In this document: positions 38,611 to 48,500 of the stretch, piece after piece | Layout: every line of letters begins with the position of its first letter | Position numbering within the stretch: the first letter of the stretch is position 1 | DNA from: Sphingomonas glacialis | GTDB taxonomy: Bacteria; Pseudomonadota; Alphaproteobacteria; Sphingomonadales; Sphingomonadaceae | DNA: 64,000 nt | Assembly (NCBI RefSeq): GCF_014653575.1 | Contig: NZ_BNAQ01000001.1 | Coordinates: forward strand, 62,001 to 126,000 | Reading direction: 5' to 3' | Translations under genes and position numbers: made by a program | The notes under the pieces: model-generated | The model's input: only the letters and a program-made list of their open reading frames with translations | Told to the model about the DNA's origin: nothing | Databases searched by the model: none

Positions 38611-40332
38611 ATGACTCGCACCTTCGACAAATCCAAGCTCCCCAGCCGCCATGTCTCCGTCGGCCCCGAGCGCGCCCCGCACCGCAGCTATTATTACGCG
38701 ATGGGAATCGCCGAGGAGGATATCGCCAAGCCGTTCGTCGCGCTTGCCTCCGCCGGCAACAACTCCGCACCGTGCAACACCACGCTCGACGCGCAGGCCG
38801 ATGCCGCGCAAGCCGGCGTCATCTCGGGCGGCGGAATGCCGCGGCGCTTCAACACGATCACCGTCACCGACGGCATCGCAATGGGGCATCAGGGGATGAA
38901 ATCCTCGCTCGTCAGCCGCGAAGTGATCGCCGATTCGGTCGAGCTCTCGGTCCGCGGGCATTGCTACGACGCGCTGGTCGGCTTTGCCGGCTGCGACAAG
39001 TCGCTCCCCGGCATGATGATGGCGATGCTCCGCCTCAATATCCCGAGCATCTTCGTCTATGGCGGCTCGATCCTGCCGGGCAGCTATCACGGCAAGGACG
39101 TCACCGTCGTCGACGTGTTCGAGGCGGTCGGGCAATACGCCGCCGGCTCGTGCCCGCTGCAGGAACTGATCGAGCTCGAGAAGGTCGCGTGCCCCGGCCA
39201 CGGCGCGTGCGGCGGCCAGTTCACCGCCAACACGATGGCGTGTGTCGGCGAGGCGATCGGCCTGTCGCTGCCCAATTCGAACATGATGCCCGCCCCCTAT
39301 CGCGGCCGTGACGAGATCGCGCGCGCGGCGGGCGACCAGGTGATGGAGCTCGTCGCGCGGGGTATCCGCCCACGCGACATCTGCACGCGCGAGGCGTTCA
39401 TCAACGCCGCGCGCGTCGTCGCGGCGACCGGCGGCTCGACCAACGCCGCGCTGCATCTGCCCGCAATGGCCAACGAAGCGGGGATCGACTTCGACCTGTT
39501 CGACGTGGCGGAAGCTTTCAAATCAACGCCTTACATCGCCGACCTCAAGCCCGGTGGTAAGTATGTGGCCAAGGACATGTACGAGGCCGGCGGTGTCTAC
39601 ATGCTGATGAAGACGATGCTCGCGGGCGGGTTCCTCGACGGCAATTGCCTGACCGTTACCGGCAAGACGCTCGGCGAGAATATCGATCAGGTCACCTGGA
39701 ACCCCGACCAGAAGGTCATCTACGACGTCAAGGCGCCGCTCTCGGCGACCGGCGGCGTGGTGGGCCTGCGCGGTTCGCTCGCCCCCGACGGCGCGATCGT
39801 CAAGGTTGCGGGCATGCACCGGCTCCAGTTCACCGGCCCCGCGCGCGTGTTCGATTGCGAGGAAGAGTGCTTCGCCGCGGTCGAGGCGCGTTCGATCAAC
39901 GAGGGCGAAGTGCTCGTGATCCGTTACGAAGGGCCCAAGGGCGGCCCCGGCATGCGCGAAATGCTGTCGACCACCGCCGCGCTCTACGGTCTCGGCATGG
40001 GCGAGAAGATCGCGCTGATCACCGACGGCCGTTTCTCCGGCGCGACGCGGGGTTTCTGCATCGGCCATGTCGGGCCCGAAGCCGCCGACGGCGGTCCGAT
40101 CGCGCTGATCGAGGACGGCGATTCGATCCGGATCGACGCCGAGGCCGGCACGATCGATCTCGATGTCCCCGCCGATGTCCTCGCAGCGCGGAAAGCGGCG
40201 TGGCAGGCGCGCGTCAACGATTATCAATCAGGTGTGCTGTGGCGCTATGCCAAAACCGTCGGCCCGGCGTATAGGGGCGCGGTCACGCACCCAGGAGCCA
40301 GTGCCGAAACCCATGTCTATGCGGATATCTAG
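38611..40332 (+). CDS. ilvD: Dihydroxy-acid dehydratase IlvD
   Basis: IlvD makes the 2-keto acid precursors of valine, leucine and isoleucine using an Fe-S cluster. The 573-residue protein has cluster cysteines in [27 protein letters not shown] and [16 protein letters not shown], and the terminal [20 protein letters not shown]. It is a paralogue of Edd at 7085-8905, but the pattern of motifs assigns it clearly to IlvD. It overlaps the following lipoprotein gene. Confidence 0.97.
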   Translation: MTRTFDKSKLPSRHVSVGPERAPHRSYYYAMGIAEEDIAKPFVALASAGNNSAPCNTTLDAQADAAQAGVISGGGMPRRFNTITVTDGIAMGHQGMKSSLVSREVIADSVELSVRGHCYDALVGFAGCDKSLPGMMMAMLRLNIPSIFVYGGSILPGSYHGKDVTVVDVFEAVGQYAAGSCPLQELIELEKVACPGHGACGGQFTANTMACVGEAIGLSLPNSNMMPAPYRGRDEIARAAGDQVMELVARGIRPRDICTREAFINAARVVAATGGSTNAALHLPAMANEAGIDFDLFDVAEAFKSTPYIADLKPGGKYVAKDMYEAGGVYMLMKTMLAGGFLDGNCLTVTGKTLGENIDQVTWNPDQKVIYDVKAPLSATGGVVGLRGSLAPDGAIVKVAGMHRLQFTGPARVFDCEEECFAAVEARSINEGEVLVIRYEGPKGGPGMREMLSTTAALYGLGMGEKIALITDGRFSGATRGFCIGHVGPEAADGGPIALIEDGDSIRIDAEAGTIDLDVPADVLAARKAAWQARVNDYQSGVLWRYAKTVGPAYRGAVTHPGASAETHVYADI

Positions 40333-40720
40333 CGCAGCATTGCTGCTCCTCGCGCTCGCGGCTTGCGGCGAGCCGCAGACCGACAAGGCGACGCTCGCCA
40401 AGGTCGAGGCCGAGCAGCGCGCGCGCCAGGACGATAGCGGCAATATCGTCTGCGCGCAGCGCGGCTCGGGCGATTTCGCGCGCGTCTGCACGGTCGACCG
40501 TACGCAGAGCGCCGACGGGCTGGTGCTGACGCTGCGCCATCCCGACGGCACCTTCCACCGCTTGCTGGTGACGCGCGACGGCCGCGGCGTGATCGCCGCC
40601 GATGGCGCCGAGAAGGCCATGGTCAGCGTGATCGGCAGCGGCGAGATCGAAGTCGCGCTCGGCGGCGATCGCTATCGTTTGCCTGCAACGGTCAAGGGCA
40701 AGGCCGCCACGGCGTCATGA
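40313..40720 (+). CDS. Small lipoprotein of unknown function
   Basis: The ~135-residue protein has a lipoprotein signal ([18 protein letters not shown], lipobox LAAC). A charged linker follows, then a compact domain with two Cys ([21 protein letters not shown]) and [20 protein letters not shown]. It is a conserved sphingomonad-type hypothetical; no function can be assigned. Start options are ATG 40313 and 40319, both inside the ilvD 3' end. It overlaps nnr by 4 bp (ATGA). Confidence 0.8.
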   Translation: MSMRISSAALLLLALAACGEPQTDKATLAKVEAEQRARQDDSGNIVCAQRGSGDFARVCTVDRTQSADGLVLTLRHPDGTFHRLLVTRDGRGVIAADGAEKAMVSVIGSGEIEVALGGDRYRLPATVKGKAATAS

Positions 40721-42141
40721 TCCGAAGCGAGGGGCAGCCGATCGTCGGCGCGGCAGCGATGCGCGCCGTCGAGCAGCGCGCTGTCGATGCCGGCACGAGC
40801 GTCGAAGCGCTGATGGAGCGTGCCGGAGCGGCCGTCGCCGAAGCTGTGCGGCGGCTTGCAGGCGGCGCGCCAGTCCTGATGCTGTGCGGGCCGGGCAATA
40901 ATGGCGGCGACGGTTATGTCGCGGCGCGGTTGCTCAGGGCGAACGGGCTCGACGTCCGATTGGCCGCGCTGAGCGATCCCAAAACCGAAGCGGCAAAGGC
41001 CGCGCGCGCCGGCTGGGACGGCCCGGTCGAGGATTTCGCGGCGCTCGCCCCCGACGCCAGCCACGGCGCGGTGCTGGTCGATGCCCTGTTCGGCACCGGC
41101 CTCACGCGACCGCTCGCGGCGGAGACGGCGGCGCTGCTCGCCACGCTGACCCGCCACGCGCATCTCGCGATCACCGTCGACGTGCCGAGCGGGGTCGATA
41201 CCGATACCGGCGCGATACTCGGGGAAGCGGAGATCCCCCCCTTCGCGCTGACGCTGGCGCTCGGTGCCCTCAAGCCCGCGCATGTCCTGCAACCCTCTGC
41301 GGAAGTGTGCGGCGCGGTGCGCGTGCTCGATATCGGACTCGACGCGAGCGCGAGCCACGACTGGACGCTCGCGCGACCCAAGCTCGCGCAGCCGACCCCG
41401 GCGATGCACAAATATTCGCGCGGTCTCGTCGTTGTGATCGGCGGCGCGATGCCCGGCGCTGCCGCGCTCGCAGCAAGCGCCGCCATGCACGTCGGCGCCG
41501 GCTACACTGCGCTGCTCGGCGCGGCGCCCGACATGCCGCACGCGCTCGTCCAGCGCGCCTGGTCGCCCGAGGCATTGGCCGCAACGCTCGATGGCAAGAA
41601 GCATGAGACGACCGCGATCATCGTCGGCCCCGGGCTCGGCAAAGGCGCGGACGCCGCCGAAAAGCTCGAGCACGCGCTGGCGAGCGGCTATCGCCTCGTG
41701 ATCGACGGCGACGCACTTCACCAACTCGACGACACAATGTTCGAACGGATCAAGGCGCGCGACGCCGACGCTCTCGTCGTGCTCACCCCGCATGCCGGCG
41801 AGTTCCGCGCCATCTTCGGCGCCTATACCGGCAGCAAGATCGACGCCGCCCGCGCCGCCGCCGCGCGCTCCGGCGGGATCGTCGTATTCAAGGGCCCCGA
41901 CACCGTGATCGCCTATCCCGACGGCCGCACCCGCACCGCGACCAACGCCAATCCCTGGCTCTCGACCGCCGGCACTGGCGACGTCCTCGCCGGCACGATC
42001 GGCGCGATGCTCGCCAGCGACGCCCCGCACCCGGTCGAGGCGGGGGTCTGGCTCCACGCCGAAGCCGCGCGGCGGCTCGGCGCGGCCTTCCTCGCCGATG
42101 ATCTGGCGGCAGAACTTTCCAAAGTAAGGGGCGCCCTGTGA
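40717..42141 (+). CDS. nnr: Bifunctional NAD(P)H-hydrate repair enzyme Nnr
   Basis: Nnr epimerises and dehydrates damaged NAD(P)HX back to NAD(P)H. The 474-residue protein fuses an N-terminal YjeF epimerase domain (LMLCGPGNNGGDGYVAARLL; VDALFGTGLTRPL; VDVPSGVDTDTG) to a C-terminal ADP-dependent dehydratase domain (VVIGGAMPGAAALAASAAM; VLTPHAGEFRAIFG; NPWLSTAGTGDVLAGTIG). The length is normal. It is coupled to genes on both sides by 4-bp overlaps. Confidence 0.96.
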   Translation: MIRSEGQPIVGAAAMRAVEQRAVDAGTSVEALMERAGAAVAEAVRRLAGGAPVLMLCGPGNNGGDGYVAARLLRANGLDVRLAALSDPKTEAAKAARAGWDGPVEDFAALAPDASHGAVLVDALFGTGLTRPLAAETAALLATLTRHAHLAITVDVPSGVDTDTGAILGEAEIPPFALTLALGALKPAHVLQPSAEVCGAVRVLDIGLDASASHDWTLARPKLAQPTPAMHKYSRGLVVVIGGAMPGAAALAASAAMHVGAGYTALLGAAPDMPHALVQRAWSPEALAATLDGKKHETTAIIVGPGLGKGADAAEKLEHALASGYRLVIDGDALHQLDDTMFERIKARDADALVVLTPHAGEFRAIFGAYTGSKIDAARAAAARSGGIVVFKGPDTVIAYPDGRTRTATNANPWLSTAGTGDVLAGTIGAMLASDAPHPVEAGVWLHAEAARRLGAAFLADDLAAELSKVRGAL

Positions 42142-43322
42142 GCGACGTCATCGTTCGAGTAGCGGCCCGCGGCGACGGCATCACCGCCGATGGCCGTCAC
42201 GCCGCCTATGCCGCGCCTGGCGATACGCTGACCGCCGACAATGTCGTCGTGCCCGGCCCGCACCATCAGACCCCGCCATGCCGCCACTTCCCCGTCTGCG
42301 GCGGGTGCCAGCTCCAGCATCTCGACGATGCGAGCTACGCCGATTTCCTCACCGACCGCATCACCGGCGCGCTCGCCGCGCAAGGGTTGACCGCCCCGAT
42401 CCGCCCACCCGCGCTTTCCCCCTCGCATACTCGCCGCCGCGCGACTCTGCATGCCGAGGCGAAGGGCGGGGGGCTCCAGCTCGGTTTCAGCGAGCAGGCG
42501 AGCCACGCGATCGTCGACCTGCGCGAATGCTGGATCCTGACGCCGACGCTGTTCGCGCTCGTCGCCCCCTTGCGCAAACTGCTCGACCGCGCGCTGAAGG
42601 GCCGCGCGCGCGTCCATCTGACCGAGCTCGACCAGGGCATCGACGTGCTGATCGAAGGCACGATCGCCGATGGCCTCGCGATCGCCGAGGCGATCACCGC
42701 CTTCTGCGGCACGAACGGTGTCGCCCGCCTCGCGATCGACGACGGGATCGGGCCGGAGACGCGCTGGGAGCCCGAGGCGGTGACGATCACGCTCGGCGGT
42801 GTCGCGGTGCCGTTCCCCGCTGGCAGCTTCCTCCAAGCGACGCAGGAGGGCGAGGCGGCGCTCGTCGCGGCGGTCCGCGAAGCGATCGGCGATGCCAGGA
42901 TCAGCGCCGATCTGTTCGCCGGGCTCGGCACCTTCGCGCTGTCGCTGCCGGGGAAGGTCTATGCCGCCGAGGCAGGACGCGACGCGATCTTCGCGCTCAA
43001 GGCGGGGGCGGCGCGAGCGGGACGGGCGGTGTTCGCCGAGCATCGCGACCTGTTCCGCCGCCCGCTGATCTCGGCCGAATGCGACCGCTTCACCGCGATC
43101 GTGCTCGATCCGCCGCGCGCCGGGGCGAAGGAGCAGATCGCGCAGCTGGCCGAATCGAAAGTGCCAGTAATCGCCTATGTCTCATGCAATCCCAGCAGCT
43201 TCGCCCGCGATGCTGAGATCCTGTCGAAAGGTGGCTACACGCTCGACTGGATCCAGCCGGTCGGCCAGTTCCGCTGGTCGACGCATGCCGAACTCGCCGC
43301 GCGGTTCAGCCGTCAGGGATAA
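42138..43322 (+). CDS. RNA (uracil-5-)-methyltransferase, RlmD/RumA-like
   Basis: The 394-residue protein methylates U at C5 in RNA, probably 23S rRNA. It has the 4Fe-4S cysteine set [17 protein letters not shown] near the N-terminus, SAM motif [20 protein letters not shown], and [12 protein letters not shown]. The catalytic Cys is in [16 protein letters not shown]. The TRAM domain is minimal. The start is GTG at 42138, overlapping the nnr stop. The Fe-S set favours RlmD-type over TrmA. Confidence 0.92.
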   Translation: MSDVIVRVAARGDGITADGRHAAYAAPGDTLTADNVVVPGPHHQTPPCRHFPVCGGCQLQHLDDASYADFLTDRITGALAAQGLTAPIRPPALSPSHTRRRATLHAEAKGGGLQLGFSEQASHAIVDLRECWILTPTLFALVAPLRKLLDRALKGRARVHLTELDQGIDVLIEGTIADGLAIAEAITAFCGTNGVARLAIDDGIGPETRWEPEAVTITLGGVAVPFPAGSFLQATQEGEAALVAAVREAIGDARISADLFAGLGTFALSLPGKVYAAEAGRDAIFALKAGAARAGRAVFAEHRDLFRRPLISAECDRFTAIVLDPPRAGAKEQIAQLAESKVPVIAYVSCNPSSFARDAEILSKGGYTLDWIQPVGQFRWSTHAELAARFSRQG

Positions 43323-44053
43323 TCCGCGCGGAGGAAGTAGAGCCCGTCGGGCGGCGCATTGAGCCCGAGCCGGGTGCGGTCGCGCGCCTCGAGCGCTGCC
43401 GCCATGTCGTCGGGCGACCATTTCCCAAGCCCGACGAGCGACAGCGACCCGACCATCGAGCGCACCTGATGATGCAGGAACGAGCGCGCCGAGGCGAACA
43501 CGCTGATCCGGTCCCCGTCCGCGACGACATCGAGCCGATCGAGCGTCCGCACCGGACTGTCGGCCTGGCAATGCGCCGCGCGAAAGGTGGTGAAGTCATG
43601 CCGCCCCACCAGATGCGCCGCCCCCTCGGCCATCGCCGCGGCATTGAGCGGCGCGGGAACGCGCCACGCCAGCCCGCGCTCGACCGTCAGTGGCGCGCGC
43701 CTCGTGACGATCCGGAATTCGTAATGCCGCCGGATACACGAAAAACGCGCGTGCCAGTCGTCGGGCACGACCTCGCAATCGACGATCGCGACCGGATCGG
43801 GACGGACCAGCGCGTTGAGCGCTTCCATAAGCCGGAACGGGGTGATCTCGCGCGCGACATCGACATGCGCGCGCATGCCCAGCGCATGGACACCGGCATC
43901 GGTCCGCCCCGCTGCCTGGACCGCGACGGTCTCGCCGGTGACGGCATGGACCGCGCGTTCGATCGAGGCCTGGACGCTCGCGCCATTGTCCTGCCGCTGC
44001 CAGCCGACGAACGGGCGCCCGTCATATTCGACCGTCAGCGCAAAGCGCGTCAA
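43313..44053 (-). CDS. truA: tRNA pseudouridine(38-40) synthase TruA
   Basis: TruA isomerises uridines 38-40 in tRNA anticodon arms. The 246-residue protein has [18 protein letters not shown], the catalytic Asp in [14 protein letters not shown], and [13 protein letters not shown]. The best start is TTG at 44053, which overlaps the fmt stop (TTGA), with no ATG near the conserved start. Its 3' end overlaps the methyltransferase gene on the opposite strand by 10 bp. Confidence 0.95.
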   Translation of the reverse strand: MTRFALTVEYDGRPFVGWQRQDNGASVQASIERAVHAVTGETVAVQAAGRTDAGVHALGMRAHVDVAREITPFRLMEALNALVRPDPVAIVDCEVVPDDWHARFSCIRRHYEFRIVTRRAPLTVERGLAWRVPAPLNAAAMAEGAAHLVGRHDFTTFRAAHCQADSPVRTLDRLDVVADGDRISVFASARSFLHHQVRSMVGSLSLVGLGKWSPDDMAAALEARDRTRLGLNAPPDGLYFLRADYP

Positions 44054-45012
44054 AGCTGCGTGCCCGCAGGGATCGCAAACCCGCGCAGCAGTTCGCCGGC
44101 GGTCATGACGCCACGCCCTGCGCGCTGGAGCAGCGTCGGCCGGATCGCGCCGTCGGCACAAGCGATGGTAAGGAACTCGTCCAGCACCACGCCGTCGCCC
44201 CGGCGTAGGCCGGGGCCGTCCGCTTGCTCGGATGCGTGCTCCATCGCGCGATCCCGGCCTTCGCCGGGATGACGATCAAGGTCGGCCGCCAGCACACGCA
44301 CACGCTCGCCCGCAATTTCAAACCAGGCGCCTGGCGGATTGAACCCACGCACCTGCCGCTCGACCACAGCGGCGCTCTGGCTGAAATCGAGCCGCGCTTC
44401 GGCCTTGTCGATCTTGGCGGCATAGGTCACGCCGTCCTCGGGCTGTGGCACCGGCGGATAGCCGGCAAGGTCGGCGAGCACCGCCACCATCAACCGCGCG
44501 CCCATTGCGCTCAGCTCGTCGGTCAGCGCACCCGCCGTCTTGCCGTCGACCGGCGTCGCATCGCGCAACAGCACCGGCCCGGTATCGAGCCCGGCCTCCA
44601 TCTGCATGATGCACACACCCGTGTCCGCATCGCCGCCAAGGATCGCCCGCTGGATCGGCGCCGCCCCGCGCCAGCGCGGCAGGAGCGAGGCGTGGACGTT
44701 GAGACACCCGCGCGCCGGCGCATCGAGCACCGCGCGCGGCAGGATCAGCCCGTACGCCGCGACCACCGCGATGTCCGCGCCAAAACCCGCAAACTCGGCC
44801 TGCGCTTCGGCGTCGCGCAGCGACACCGGCGTCCGCACCGTGATCCCCAGCGCCTCGGCGCGCGCCTGGACGGGCGAGGGTTTGAGCGCCTTGCCACGCC
44901 CGGCGCGTCGCGGCGGCTGGCTGTACGACGCGACGACGTCGTGCCCGGCATCGACCAGCGCCTGCAGCACCGGGACCGAGAAATCGGGCGTGCCCATGAA
45001 GAGTATCCGCAT
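44050..45012 (-). CDS. fmt: Methionyl-tRNA formyltransferase Fmt, with an in-frame repeat insertion
   Basis: Fmt formylates initiator Met-tRNA. The 320-residue protein has [39 protein letters not shown] (catalytic His/Asn region) and [17 protein letters not shown]. It also has the C-terminal [22 protein letters not shown] and the end [11 protein letters not shown]. Residues about 247-273 ([20 protein letters not shown] then PGLRRGDG) come from a family A palindromic repeat read in frame. The rest of the domain resumes at [14 protein letters not shown]. It is in an operon with truA; def and recR are nearby on the other strand. Confidence 0.95.
   Translation of the reverse strand: MRILFMGTPDFSVPVLQALVDAGHDVVASYSQPPRRAGRGKALKPSPVQARAEALGITVRTPVSLRDAEAQAEFAGFGADIAVVAAYGLILPRAVLDAPARGCLNVHASLLPRWRGAAPIQRAILGGDADTGVCIMQMEAGLDTGPVLLRDATPVDGKTAGALTDELSAMGARLMVAVLADLAGYPPVPQPEDGVTYAAKIDKAEARLDFSQSAAVVERQVRGFNPPGAWFEIAGERVRVLAADLDRHPGEGRDRAMEHASEQADGPGLRRGDGVVLDEFLTIACADGAIRPTLLQRAGRGVMTAGELLRGFAIPAGTQL
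44193..44274. repeat. Family A palindromic repeat inside fmt (copy A3)
   Basis: The left hairpin GCCCCGGCGTAGGCCGGGGC and the right hairpin ATCCCGGCCTTCGCCGGGAT are bounded by CGTC and GACG. The 82-bp unit lies wholly within the fmt C-terminal domain without stop codons in the fmt frame. Confidence 0.9.
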
Positions 45013-45052
45013 GCCCGCGCTTTGCGATCGGGGCTGCGCAAAGGCAAGTCCC

Positions 45053-45109
45053 GTCACCCGGAGCCAGCCGGGGGGCCGCTCGATCGACCCCGGCCTCCGC
45101 CGGGGCGAC
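45053..45109. repeat. Family A palindromic repeat, short form (copy A4)
   Basis: This 57-bp copy runs from GTCACCCGGAGCCAGCCGGG to CCCGGCCTCCGCCGGGGCGAC. It lies in the divergent spacer between fmt (minus) and recR (plus), so it may affect both promoters or leaders. Confidence 0.75.
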
Positions 45110-45149
45110 GGATAGTGACGAACGCCGTTCCGCCCCCTATCTCTAGGCG

Positions 45150-45746
45150 ATGGCCTCTCCCGAAATCGAAGCACTCACGCAAGCGCTGTCCAAACTGCCC
45201 GGGCTCGGCCCGCGATCGGCACGGCGGGCGGTGCTGCATCTGCTCAAGAAGCGCGAGGGGGCGCTCGCGCCGCTGCTCAACGCTTTGATGGCGGTCGAGA
45301 AAAACCTTTCAAACTGCTCGATTTGCGGCAATATCGACACGACCAATCCGTGCGCCGTATGCGCCGACCCGCGCCGCGATGCGCGCGCGTTGTGCGTCGT
45401 CGAGGAAGTCGCCGATCTGTGGGCGCTCGATCGCTCGCGGCTGTTCCCGGGGCGCTTCCATGTGCTCGGCGGTCGGCTGTCCGCGCTCGAGGGCGTGCGG
45501 CCCGAGGATCTCGCGATCGAGTCGCTCGTGCGGCGGATCGCGGATGGCGGGATCGACGAGGTCGTGCTCGCGATGAATGCGACGCTCGAGGGCCAGACCA
45601 CTGCGCATTACATCGCCGAACGGATCGAACGCTTCCCGATCCGCATCACCCAGCTCGCGCATGGCTTGCCGGTCGGGGGCGAGCTCGATTATCTCGACGA
45701 GGGCACTTTGGCGCAGGCCCTGCGTGCGCGGCGGCCGGTGGCTTAG
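45150..45746 (+). CDS. recR: Recombination protein RecR
   Basis: RecR acts with RecF/RecO to load RecA at gaps in damaged DNA. The 198-residue protein has the helix-hairpin-helix start [21 protein letters not shown], the C4 zinc motif [17 protein letters not shown] and the Toprim domain [17 protein letters not shown]. The final block is [18 protein letters not shown]-like ([18 protein letters not shown]). Length and motifs are normal. Confidence 0.97.
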   Translation: MASPEIEALTQALSKLPGLGPRSARRAVLHLLKKREGALAPLLNALMAVEKNLSNCSICGNIDTTNPCAVCADPRRDARALCVVEEVADLWALDRSRLFPGRFHVLGGRLSALEGVRPEDLAIESLVRRIADGGIDEVVLAMNATLEGQTTAHYIAERIERFPIRITQLAHGLPVGGELDYLDEGTLAQALRARRPVA

Positions 45747-45770
45747 CCAGCAACGCGGTCAAGAAGATGT

Positions 45771-45950
45771 GGTTCGCGCAGAGGCGCAGAAAACGCGGAG
45801 AAGAAGACAGGAGAGCGATCGGCGCGGAGAGCTGATTGCGCCGCGCGGCCGCCCGCGTCATCGCCAGCCGCAAAGACTGAGGCTGCCCGCTGCGGGGGCG
45901 ATACCCCACACGCACGCCGCCTCCGCGTCCTCCGCGCCTCTGCGCGAACC
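45771..45950. repeat. Dispersed inverted repeat, family C (copy C2)
   Basis: The left arm GGTTCGCGCAGAGGCGCAGA and the right arm TCCGCGCCTCTGCGCGAACC flank about 140 bases. A further partial right arm (CGCGCCTTTGCGTGAATCC) lies at about 45966-45984. It fills the recR-def gap; no gene is visible. Confidence 0.8.
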
Positions 45951-46037
45951 AATCTTCTTCTGCTTTCGCGCCTTTGCGTGAATCCATTCCGCAGCTGAAA
46001 CCTTGACGCGCCCCCCGACCTTTCCTAGCTCGCGGGA

Positions 46038-46568
46038 ATGGCAGTCCTAGAAATCCTCGAAGTCCCGCACCCCGGCCTCCGCGCCGTCGCCAAGCCCGTC
46101 GAAACGGTGGACGACGCCGTGCGGAAAATCGTCGCCGACATGTTCGACACGATGTACGACGCCCGCGGCATCGGCCTCGCCGCGACGCAGGTCGCGATCG
46201 AGCAGCGCATCGTCGTGATCGATCTGCAGGAGACCGAAGGCGAGGGTGAAGACGCCAAGCCGGTCCGCAAGCCGCTCGTCTACATCAATCCCGAGCTGGT
46301 ATCGGTGAGCGAGGAAACCTCGTTCTACAACGAAGGCTGCCTGTCGATCCCCGAGCAATATGCCGAGGTCGAGCGCCCCACCAGTTGCCGCGCCCGCTGG
46401 CTCGATGAGCAGGGTGCGGTCCAGGAGGGCGACCTTGACGGCCTGCTCGCGACCGCGCTGCAGCATGAGATCGACCATCTCAACGGCGTACTGTTCATCG
46501 ACCACATCTCGAAGCTCAAGCGCGATATGCTGCTCAAGAAGCTGACTAAGATGCGCAAGGCGGCGTGA
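46038..46568 (+). CDS. def: Peptide deformylase Def
   Basis: Def removes the N-formyl group from new proteins, the counterpart to Fmt. The 176-residue metalloenzyme has the three family motifs: GIGLAATQV, EGCLSIP (metal Cys) and QHEIDHLNG (metal His pair with catalytic Glu). Its location near fmt, on the opposite strand, is the usual functional clustering. Confidence 0.97.
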   Translation: MAVLEILEVPHPGLRAVAKPVETVDDAVRKIVADMFDTMYDARGIGLAATQVAIEQRIVVIDLQETEGEGEDAKPVRKPLVYINPELVSVSEETSFYNEGCLSIPEQYAEVERPTSCRARWLDEQGAVQEGDLDGLLATALQHEIDHLNGVLFIDHISKLKRDMLLKKLTKMRKAA

Positions 46569-46575
46569 TCGCCCA

Positions 46576-46682
46576 CTCCCTCTTCCACTTGCGGGAGAGG
46601 GTGGCCGAGCGCAGTGAGGGCAGTAAGGGACGCGCGCGGCACGGCCCTCACCCCGACCGTCTCCCGCAAGCGGGAGAGGGAG
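46576..46682. repeat. Dispersed palindromic repeat, family B (copy B5)
   Basis: The arms CTCCCTCTTCCACTTGCGGG and CTCCCGCAAGCGGGAGAGGG enclose a middle with GTGGCCGAGCGCAGTGAGGG and GCCCTCACCCCGAC. It separates the convergent ends of def and fhs. Confidence 0.85.
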
Positions 46683-46686
46683 AAGG

Positions 46687-48348
46687 CTAGAACAGCCCCT
46701 CGATCTCGCCCCCAGCCCCGAACCGGATCCCCTCCGCCGCCGGCACGCGCGGCAGGCCCGGCATCGTCATGATCTCTCCGCAGATTGCCACGACGAACCC
46801 CGCGCCTGCGCTGAGGCGCACCTCGCGCACCGGCACGACATGCCCGGTCGGCGCCCCCAGCTTGGCCGGGTCGGTCGAGAAGCTGTACTGCGTCTTGGCC
46901 ATGCACACCGGCAGATGCCCGAACCCCGCCGCCTCGAACCGCGCGAGCTGCGCCAGCACCGACGGCTCGGCAACCGCTTCCTCGGCACGGTAGATCCGCG
47001 TCGCGACGGTGTTGATCTTGTCGAACAGCGACAGATCATCGGCATAAAGCGGTGCGAATTGTGACGGATGCTCGGCCAGCGCCGCGACCTTGTCGGCGAG
47101 CTCAACCGCGCCCGCGCCACCCTCGGCCCAATGCGAGCACAGCACCGCCTCGCAGCCCTGGTGCTCTGCGATTTCATGGATCACCGCGACTTCCTCGGGC
47201 GTATCACCGTCGAAGCGGTTGATCGCCACCACCACCGGCACCCCGAACGCGCGGACATTCTCGATATGCCGTGCGAGATTGACGCCACCGCGTCGCACCG
47301 CCTCGGCATCAGGCGCGCCGAGATCGGCCTTGGCGATACCGCCGTTCATCTTGAGCGCCCGCACGGTCGCGACGATCACCGCCGCAGCTGGCTTCAATCC
47401 CGCCTGGCGACACTTGATGTCGAAGAACTTCTCCGCCCCCAGATCCGCCCCGAACCCGGCCTCGGTCACGACGTAATCCGCCAGCCCCAAGGCAGCGCGC
47501 GTCGCGATCACCGAATTGCAACCATGCGCGATATTGGCGAACGGCCCGCCATGGACGAACGCGGGCGTGCCCTCGAGCGTCTGGACGAGGTTGGGCTTGA
47601 TCGCCTGCGCGAGCAGCACCGCCATCGCACCATCGGCCTTGAGGTCGCGCGCCGTCACCGGCTGCTTCCCGCGCGTATAGGCGACGACGATTCGCCCGAG
47701 CCGCGCCTCGAGATCGTGGAGGTCGCTCGCGAGGCACAGGATCGCCATCACTTCCGAGGCGACGGTAATGTCGAACCCGCTCTCGCGCGGATACCCGTTG
47801 GCCGGCCCGCCGAGCGACTGCGCGATATCGCGCAAAGCGCGGTCGTTCATATCGAGCACGCGCCGCCACACGATCCGCCGCACGTCGATGTCGAGCGCAT
47901 TGCCCCAATGGACATGGTTGTCGATCATCGCCGCGAGCAGATTGTGCGCCGAGGTGATCGCATGGAAATCGCCAGTGAAATGGAGGTTGATGTCCTCCAT
48001 CGGCACGACTTGCGCATAGCCGCCGCCGGTCGCCCCGCCCTTGGTGCCGAAGCACGGGCCGAGCGACGGCTCGCGCAACGCGAGCATCGCCTTGCGCCCG
48101 GTGCGGTTGAGCGCGTCGGCGAGCCCCACCGACGTCGTCGATTTGCCTTCGCCCGCCGGGGTTGGGTTGATCGCGGTGACCAGGATCAGCTTGCCCTGAT
48201 GCGCGGTCGCGGGAAGCGCGGCCAGATCGATCTTCGCCTTGTGATGGCCATACGGCTCGACCGCCTCGGGCGGGATCCCGGCTGCGGCGGCAATCGCGCC
48301 GATGGGTTGCAAAGTGGCGGCGCGCGAGATCGCGATATCGGTGAGCAT
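46687..48348 (-). CDS. fhs: Formate-tetrahydrofolate ligase Fhs
   Basis: Fhs makes 10-formyltetrahydrofolate from formate, ATP and THF, the formyl donor used by Fmt and in purine synthesis. The 553-residue protein has the nucleotide loop [21 protein letters not shown]. It also has [36 protein letters not shown] and the C-terminal [13 protein letters not shown]. It is a stand-alone gene, convergent with def. Confidence 0.97.
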   Translation of the reverse strand: MLTDIAISRAATLQPIGAIAAAAGIPPEAVEPYGHHKAKIDLAALPATAHQGKLILVTAINPTPAGEGKSTTSVGLADALNRTGRKAMLALREPSLGPCFGTKGGATGGGYAQVVPMEDINLHFTGDFHAITSAHNLLAAMIDNHVHWGNALDIDVRRIVWRRVLDMNDRALRDIAQSLGGPANGYPRESGFDITVASEVMAILCLASDLHDLEARLGRIVVAYTRGKQPVTARDLKADGAMAVLLAQAIKPNLVQTLEGTPAFVHGGPFANIAHGCNSVIATRAALGLADYVVTEAGFGADLGAEKFFDIKCRQAGLKPAAAVIVATVRALKMNGGIAKADLGAPDAEAVRRGGVNLARHIENVRAFGVPVVVAINRFDGDTPEEVAVIHEIAEHQGCEAVLCSHWAEGGAGAVELADKVAALAEHPSQFAPLYADDLSLFDKINTVATRIYRAEEAVAEPSVLAQLARFEAAGFGHLPVCMAKTQYSFSTDPAKLGAPTGHVVPVREVRLSAGAGFVVAICGEIMTMPGLPRVPAAEGIRFGAGGEIEGLF

Positions 48349-48500
48349 ACGACGGCCCTACCAAATCCCGCGCAAAAAGGGAGATGGAGAATGCTGCAGG
48401 CGAGGCGCCCTCGCGCGTCGCCATTCGGTCTGTCGCGCAACCATTTACCATCCCGATCGCGCAAGCTACGGGTTCGCAGAATGTTCCAGCGAGACCCACG

